From contig CAZIWH010000003.1 of the NCBI GenBank assembly GCA_964542985.1, forward strand, positions 6,351-70,350: a stretch of 64,000 nucleotides of DNA, read 5' to 3'. Of the stretch, positions 59,305 to 64,000 are shown in pieces. This stretch comes from QNYQ01 sp964542985 (GTDB taxonomy: Archaea; Thermoproteota; Thermoprotei_A; Sulfolobales; Pyrodictiaceae). The number at the start of each line of letters is the position of its first letter. Position 1 is the first letter of the stretch. Under the pieces are notes generated by a model. It ran no database searches, was not told the DNA's origin, and saw only the letters and a list, made by a program, of their open reading frames with translations. A program made the position numbers and the translations under genes.

Positions 59305-60152
59305 AGCCACGGAGGGCTCCCGGGCTCATACACCTTGATCTCGACTTTTTCCAGCCCAGCATAGCCCCGCAGTACGCCAAGCAGCCTCTCACCGAGATCT
59401 CCTGGAACCCTCGCAGCCCTAGGCACGGCAGCGGGATGCGCCCTCCTCTGTATCCAGACATGCAGCCTCAACATTGTTCTAGACACCGACTCGACGCCCG
59501 CCAGGCTATAGCCCAGCACCCGGGCGAGCAGCTCAGCGGCCTCGCGCAACGGGCCGCCTTCGAGGAGCTGCCTCCTGGCCTCCTCCTCCGCAGCCACGCC
59601 CTGGAGCCAGGAGAGGCTGCGTGCCAGCAGCGCCACGTACTCCGGCACAGGGTCGTCCACGTCGCGGCGGAGCAGCTCCTCTCCGAGCCCCGCCTTGAGT
59701 ATAGTCCAGTATGCCTCCACCACGCTCCTCTGCGGCATCGTCTCAAGCCCGCAGCCGGCAGCCTCCCGTACAGCGGTCAGCGCCTCTGCGAGCCTAGCGC
59801 TACGGTGGCGGATGAGCCACGCAGCGGCGGCCAGGGAGCTCCTCCCGCAGCCCCGAAGACAGTGCACCAGCACGGGCCTGGGCCCCGCGGCCTCCTCCAC
59901 TGCTCTCGCGAGCTCTGGCAGCGTCGGCGCATTGTACTCACCCACAGGCGTCCACACGAAGTTCCTCACCAAGCCCCGCAGCACACGCGGGTCGACGCCA
60001 GCAATAAGCACGTACTCGGACGGCGTTGCGAGCGAATATACTGTCGGAAACATCCCAGCAAGCATCTCCAGGTCCTCGGGCCTGGGCATTGAGGACACAG
60101 CCAGCTCGTCCTTCACCACCCAGCGGGGCTTGAGACGCGGAGCGGCCTCCAT
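59301..60152 (-). CDS. protein tyrosine phosphatase-like protein
   Basis: The active site HCLRGCGRSS follows the Cys-x5-Arg rule of tyrosine and dual-specificity phosphatases. It is preceded by the WTPVGEYNAPTLPELARAV segment and a late WPD-type loop is not obvious. The phosphatase domain covers about residues 10-150; the C-terminal half (about 150-283) is helical, then beta, and unlike known phosphatases. ATG 60152 is chosen over 60173. It is convergent with, and interlocked by stop codons to, the exported protease. Its substrate is unknown. Confidence 0.8.
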   Translation of the reverse strand: MEAAPRLKPRWVVKDELAVSSMPRPEDLEMLAGMFPTVYSLATPSEYVLIAGVDPRVLRGLVRNFVWTPVGEYNAPTLPELARAVEEAAGPRPVLVHCLRGCGRSSLAAAAWLIRHRSARLAEALTAVREAAGCGLETMPQRSVVEAYWTILKAGLGEELLRRDVDDPVPEYVALLARSLSWLQGVAAEEEARRQLLEGGPLREAAELLARVLGYSLAGVESVSRTMLRLHVWIQRRAHPAAVPRAARVPGDLGERLLGVLRGYAGLEKVEIKVYEPGSPPWL

Positions 60153-60267
60153 TCGCCTCCCCGCGCAGCCCAAGAGCCGTGCCTAGGGGTAGTAAGGCTG
60201 CGGAAGCCCCCCGGGCCAGAGGCTATGCGGAAAAATAAAGTATTGGTTAGTTTTTAGGCGGTTGTTT

Positions 60268-61608
60268 TCAGCTGCCTATGCTCATAGAGAACGTCTTCCA
60301 CACGTAGAACATTTGACTGAATGCATCGTCTACAGTCGTTAATCCTATGAGTGTTGCAAGTACATTCCTCGCGTCAACCTCCATGAAGAGACCCGGCGGC
60401 CTAGACGTGTACAATGACGGCGGCACATACACAGGTGCATCAATGTAGCTCCACCCGGTGAACTCCGCATCCTTGACGTCGGAGAGAGCCTTGTTACCCC
60501 ACAGCCAGGAGACGCGTGCATCCCTAGCACCTCCTATTTCTCTGAAATACCTGGAACCGAGCGTCACATCACGAGTCTCATAGTATATGCCGTCGCTTAT
60601 CGTAAATGTCACGCTTGCCCCTACCTGGGGCTGTGTGCCAGCGACCACGTTGAGGCTGACACTGATTTTCACGGGCCCTTCTCCCGTGCCGAAAGGCGAA
60701 TAATCCTCGATAAGCTCGTCGGGCCACCTGGTTATGTTCAGCTTGAGCATCTCGGGATCGTTATTCCATCCTCCCAGTATGTGCGCAGGCAATGATACTT
60801 CATCGCTGACGTTGCTGAACACGCTAATATGCTGATAGGCTATTATCAGCCAGCGGGCAAGCTGTGGCAGTATTGTCTTGTTCTCGCTGTCAAGATCGTA
60901 GTAGAACCAGAGTTCTATTTGAGCCCTGCCTATTGGCACTGATTCGCCGAAGAACGGAACCTTGAGTATTTTGATATATTTGAATGTGCCGACGGGCTCC
61001 CACCTGTCTAGGAACATAGCTATGTTTGTACCAAAGTCGGCGAGATCTATGGGTTTGGTGGGGAGCTGCCTGCCCGTCCTGGCTGTAACCTCCTTTAGCA
61101 CTTCGCCTAGGCTCGGCTTATAGGCGTATACCACATAGTGTGGTATGAGCTTACCGCCCACCGGCCGCGCCTCTATGAGCATGGCTTCAGCATGCACGTT
61201 TAGCCCCGCTTCAGTGCGTGTAGCGAGCGGTAGCAGGGTGAGCGGAGCTGCGGGGCCGGGTGCCAGCTTGCCCAACAGGGTCCGGCACGGGTGCCTCGAC
61301 AGCACCAGCAGCGCCTTACCCTCATCCAAGAGTTTTTCGACTAGTTGTTTCGGGGTCTCTGAGGCCGCCTTGGAGGTAAACACTACCAGCTTGGCTCTGG
61401 TGAGTAGTGGATTCATCCGGGATAGCTGCATGGGGTTGAGGATAGGTATCTTGTAGGGCGGTTTCTCTCCGCTAGCTGCAACAACGACAGCAGCAATCCT
61501 TGGCGGCGCTAGCTTACCCTCCCGTGGCTGCGGCGCGGTGAACGCCAGGCTGAAGGCCACTCCGGCCATCAAAATAACCAAAAAAGCTAGAACAGCGATA
61601 CGCCTCAT
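60268..61608 (-). CDS. exported hypothetical protein
   Basis: A 446-residue protein with a signal peptide (IAVLAFLVILMAGVAFSLAF) and a mixed alpha/beta exported body. Segments such as LVVFTSKAASETPKQLVEKL suggest a Rossmann-like region at about residues 60-110; the C-terminal half is beta-rich with several N-x-S/T sites. ATG 61608 is chosen because it directly starts the signal peptide; the frame continues upstream to 61692. It has no C-terminal membrane anchor. I do not recognise it; extracellular adhesion or binding is a guess. Confidence 0.65.
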   Translation of the reverse strand: MRRIAVLAFLVILMAGVAFSLAFTAPQPREGKLAPPRIAAVVVAASGEKPPYKIPILNPMQLSRMNPLLTRAKLVVFTSKAASETPKQLVEKLLDEGKALLVLSRHPCRTLLGKLAPGPAAPLTLLPLATRTEAGLNVHAEAMLIEARPVGGKLIPHYVVYAYKPSLGEVLKEVTARTGRQLPTKPIDLADFGTNIAMFLDRWEPVGTFKYIKILKVPFFGESVPIGRAQIELWFYYDLDSENKTILPQLARWLIIAYQHISVFSNVSDEVSLPAHILGGWNNDPEMLKLNITRWPDELIEDYSPFGTGEGPVKISVSLNVVAGTQPQVGASVTFTISDGIYYETRDVTLGSRYFREIGGARDARVSWLWGNKALSDVKDAEFTGWSYIDAPVYVPPSLYTSRPPGLFMEVDARNVLATLIGLTTVDDAFSQMFYVWKTFSMSIGS

Positions 61609-61716
61609 CACACATGCCTCATCACACATGCATGCAGCGTCACCTAGATACGTGAGGTCTGCCAGTACTAGAGCATTACTCCTCCTTGCCAAGGAGACCT
61701 GCGTAGATGGAGGAGC

Positions 61717-62139
61717 CTAGCCCAAATAGGGGTGCTCGAAGCTGCCTCCATAACTGTGAAGGGGTATGAACCTGGCATTGCAGCCGAAGGCCCGTAGCTC
61801 CGATAGAAACCGGGCTATTCTCTCCGAGTGCCCCTCAACCACTATTAGCTCAAGGCAGCGGCCGCCGGCGTGGTAGTGGCTGCTGCTCCTGACCACCTGG
61901 CGGTGCTCTTCTAGGAGCCTCTGGGTGTCAAGCTTTCCTTCAATGCCTGTAACAACTATTAAGCCGACACATTGGTGTGGTCTAATAAGATGCGAGTAGT
62001 CCTCAATAAGGTTCTCGACAGCCTCCTGGATCAAAGCGGATCGCGGAACGCTGAGCCTAGCGCTCAGCTCGTCAAGGGCTTTAGCAAGGCTCTCCGGCAG
62101 GGAGACACCAAACCTCCTCTTTGCCACCTCATTTCTCAC
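61717..62139 (-). CDS. nikR: NikR-like nickel-responsive regulator with intact metal ligands
   Basis: A 140-residue protein with a ribbon-helix-helix start (RRFGVSLPESLAKALDELSA) and a NikR metal domain. H79 (in EEHRQVV), H88 and H90 (SSSHYHAG) and C95 (GGRCLELIV) match the four nickel ligands of NikR (H76, H87, H89, C95 in E. coli). Nickel binding is therefore likely, though Co or Zn cannot be excluded. It is the last gene of an operon with a metal ABC permease and binding protein, overlapping the permease gene by 4 bases, and probably represses that operon. Confidence 0.88.
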   Translation of the reverse strand: MRNEVAKRRFGVSLPESLAKALDELSARLSVPRSALIQEAVENLIEDYSHLIRPHQCVGLIVVTGIEGKLDTQRLLEEHRQVVRSSSHYHAGGRCLELIVVEGHSERIARFLSELRAFGCNARFIPLHSYGGSFEHPYLG

Positions 62140-63014
62140 CTCCTATGGTACGTTGCGGCGACGAGGTAGGAGGCGAAGAGGACGAGGCCCGCTGCGCCGC
62201 TAGGCGAGATGTTCAACACTAGTCCAAGGGCTAGGCCAGCGGCGCCGGCGAAGAGGCTGGCAGCGAGGCCTACGAGGAGGGCCTCGCGGCTGCTGCTAGA
62301 GTAGCCCGCGAGGGCACCAGGAACGAGCACCAGGACGTGCTCTAGCACGAAGCCCACTATTCTAACCATTATTGATAGCGCTGCGCCTAGGAGGGTGAAG
62401 AACAGGAGGTCGTAGAGCCACAGCCTTATCCCGGTGAGCCTTGCCGCCTCACGGTCTACCCCGATGTAGACTTGCTCCCTGTAGCTCATGAAGCCAAGCA
62501 CAGCCACTGCGGCTGCAAGGACTGCGGCTTCTACGGCCTCCCAGTGGCTCGCCAAAAGTGGGTCGCCAAAGACTAGGGCGGCTATATCGAAGCCAAGAGG
62601 GTACCTAGACTTTATCACGTAGACTAGTATCACGCTCAGCGAGGCGGCTACTGAGACGAACACGGAGGTAGCTACATCGGGGTCAACATCCCGGAATATA
62701 GCGTAGCCCACGGTGTAGACTAGGAGAACGCCGAGGACGGCTACGAGCAGGGGCAAGGGGAGCCCGGTTGCATAGTAGAGCGGTACTGCTGCTAACGCTG
62801 CTACAAGAGAGGCATGGGGTGCGGCGCCGGCGAGGAAGTAGAGCCTCCTAGCGGCCACGAGTACACCCATAAAGCCGAACACTATGCTGGCTGAGGCCAT
62901 GACCACTACCGGTACTGTGGCAACCCTGTAGAGGTAGGTGAGATACATCAATGCGGCCCCCGCGAGCGCCGCCACGGACACCAGGCTAAGGCCGCGGAGC
63001 GCCACACCGCTCAC
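62136..63014 (-). CDS. metal ABC transporter permease (ZnuB/MntB, ABC-3 family)
   Basis: A 292-residue permease with about eight membrane helices and the ABC-3 family pattern: an early VSLVALAGAALMY-type helix, then DVDPDVATSVFVSVAASLSV in the middle, and VLEHVLVLVPGALAGYSSSS, with the coupling segment DREAARLTGI. ABC-3 permeases import Zn, Mn or Fe; nickel would be unusual but the operon carries a NikR-like regulator. Overlaps binding protein and regulator genes by 4 bases each. No ATPase gene is in the window; it may lie beyond the right edge or elsewhere. Confidence 0.88.
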   Translation of the reverse strand: MSGVALRGLSLVSVAALAGAALMYLTYLYRVATVPVVVMASASIVFGFMGVLVAARRLYFLAGAAPHASLVAALAAVPLYYATGLPLPLLVAVLGVLLVYTVGYAIFRDVDPDVATSVFVSVAASLSVILVYVIKSRYPLGFDIAALVFGDPLLASHWEAVEAAVLAAAVAVLGFMSYREQVYIGVDREAARLTGIRLWLYDLLFFTLLGAALSIMVRIVGFVLEHVLVLVPGALAGYSSSSREALLVGLAASLFAGAAGLALGLVLNISPSGAAGLVLFASYLVAATYHRR

Positions 63015-63910
63015 CCCCTGCCAGAGGTCAGCTTCTCTACCTGCGCCTCTATGTAGGCCAGCTTCGAGGGTATGGTGCCGTTGGTGAAGGGGGCGGGGAC
63101 CTTGACTATTGGTGAGCCGAGGCTCTTAGCCATGTCTGCCAGCGCTGCGTCCGGCTTGCCCAGGGGCTCGCCCCTTGAGTCCACTAGTATCACTGCGACG
63201 GCCCCGTCGCGGAGGAGGCTCCTAGCCTCCTCGAGGAGGCTCTGGGTGGGGGCGACGCCGGGCTCGGGGACGAGGAGCAGTCTTTCGTGGAGCCCGAGCC
63301 ACTCTACAGCATACTGGGTCGGCGGCAGCGAGCCCACGGCGGGGGCGCTGAGCCTCGGAGCCCTCTCCTCTAGGCCCTTGACCTCCGCGGCTATCCTCTT
63401 AGCCTTCGCCAGGTAAGTGTCGCCGCAGCGGGGGTTCAGCTGGGCCAGCCTCTTTGCGAGATAGGTGATGAACTTCACGTAGTTCTCGGGGTCATAGATG
63501 GGCATGTGGAGGTTCGGCTGCCCCGTGTCCGGGTTCCTCAGAAGCACTATGCCCGGGATACGGGGGATCTCTACTAGCCTGTCCATGGGCACTATGCTGC
63601 GGAGCCTTACCTCGAAGGGTGCGTGCCCTGTCGAGACCACGAGGCTAGCCCTCTCGGCCAACGCTGCGTCGCTTGGCGTGAGCTGGTACTCATGCGGGTC
63701 GACGCCCGGAGGCACCAGGGAGACGACGCGGTCCCCCGGGCAGAGCAGCTGCTTAACATCGCTGACCAGGTCCGGGAAGGTGACTACTACTAGGAGGCCC
63801 CTGGTGCCTTCTCCGCCTCCGCCACTTGTGGGTGTGTAGGCGGCCACTAGGATGCTGAGCACGGCGGAGACGGCTAGCACCACTGCGGCGGCCGCGACGT
63901 CGCCTCTCAA
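63011..63910 (-). CDS. metal ABC transporter substrate-binding protein (ZnuA/cluster A-I)
   Basis: A cluster A-I metal-binding protein with an N-terminal membrane/signal segment (DVAAAAVVLAVSAVLSILVAAY), a linker and two lobes. Metal ligands expected from the family are the His in GVDPHEYQLT and the His in NLHMPIYDPENY. The His-rich loop of zinc proteins is absent. TTG 63910 is chosen because GGAGG lies just upstream and the frame to 63988 has no export function. It opens the operon binding protein - permease - regulator. The ligand set alone cannot separate Zn, Mn and Ni. Confidence 0.85.
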   Translation of the reverse strand: MRGDVAAAAVVLAVSAVLSILVAAYTPTSGGGGEGTRGLLVVVTFPDLVSDVKQLLCPGDRVVSLVPPGVDPHEYQLTPSDAALAERASLVVSTGHAPFEVRLRSIVPMDRLVEIPRIPGIVLLRNPDTGQPNLHMPIYDPENYVKFITYLAKRLAQLNPRCGDTYLAKAKRIAAEVKGLEERAPRLSAPAVGSLPPTQYAVEWLGLHERLLLVPEPGVAPTQSLLEEARSLLRDGAVAVILVDSRGEPLGKPDAALADMAKSLGSPIVKVPAPFTNGTIPSKLAYIEAQVEKLTSGRG

Positions 63911-63949
63911 CGCCTCCTCCCCCGGCCCTAGTGGGTGATCAGGGATGGG

Positions 63950-63989
63950 TGTGCACAGCTTATTAGCTCTACTACGGTGAGTGTGCACA
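63950..63989 (-). promoter_or_regulatory. twin TGTGCACA palindromes around the metal-importer promoter
   Basis: TGTGCACA occurs at 63950-63957 and again at 63982-63989, centres 32 bases apart, close to three helical turns. Between them, on the minus strand, is CTAATAAG (63961-63968), a likely TATA box about 50 bases before the TTG at 63910. Two identical palindromes bracketing a TATA box are strong signs of an operator. Binding by the NikR-like product of the same operon is inferred. Confidence 0.55.
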
Positions 63990-64000
63990 AAGGGGCTGCC

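Overview
The window reads as a 64 kb piece of a hyperthermophilic crenarchaeal chromosome, most like the Desulfurococcales and perhaps Pyrodictiaceae. That placement is inferred from gene content only. The supporting genes are eL13, SRP19, an Sm-like protein, Nep1, Trm5 and Trm10 tRNA/rRNA methyltransferases, archaeal-type S-adenosylmethionine synthetase, archaeal-type PEP carboxylase, a DUF460 protein, a TtuA/TtuB-type thiolation pair, and a tRNA-Cys with an intron at 37/38. DNA is GC-rich and densely packed. GTG and TTG starts are common, there are TATA-type promoters, and many genes overlap by 4 bases. Two 10-N gaps mark scaffold joins inside genes.

Layout. 0-5 kb: small regulators (ribbon-helix-helix, Fur, winged helix, Lrp), an NfeD/ClpP-class membrane protease and a CBS regulator. 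5-12.5 kb: pyrimidine synthesis, with pyrG and a cysteine-synthase-like gene on the minus strand and a tight plus-strand run pyrF-E-B-I-K-C. 13-18.8 kb: a MacB/FtsX-type ABC system whose three genes are ATPase, large exoprotein and permease. 18.9-23.2 kb: nickel hydrogenase functions, namely hypB, hypA, a NikR-like regulator without metal ligands, and a [NiFe] hydrogenase large subunit with no small subunit nearby. 26-30 kb: eL13 and a nucleoside/sugar-type ABC importer without a binding protein. 30-35 kb: a minus-strand run of nucleoside phosphorylase, ttuB, ttuA, an unknown gene, an AEC transporter and a nuclease-fold protein. 34.9-48.7 kb: DNA repair and RNA modification (family 4 UDG, Trm5, Trm10, Nep1, Sm), MAT, DUF460 and PhoU.

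48.9-50.2 kb: tRNA-Val, then a gene-free AT-rich island with a cluster of GTTCC/GGAAC dyads (candidate origin or regulatory region) and a polyalanine membrane protein. 50.2-61.7 kb: large exported proteins, PEP carboxylase, homoserine kinase and a trans-sulfuration enzyme (carbon flow toward threonine/methionine), a second exported Lon-S16-like protease, and a tyrosine phosphatase. 61.7-64 kb: a metal ABC importer operon (binding protein, permease, NikR-like regulator with intact ligands) with two identical palindromes at its promoter.

The most unusual items are the pair of NikR-like proteins (one metal-competent, one metal-blind) with the twin TGTGCACA operator, the AT island with clustered dyads, two exported S16 paralogs, the ttu operon with added transporter and nuclease-fold genes, a likely CTG start for pyrC, and four convergent gene pairs whose stop codons interlock in a 4-base overlap.
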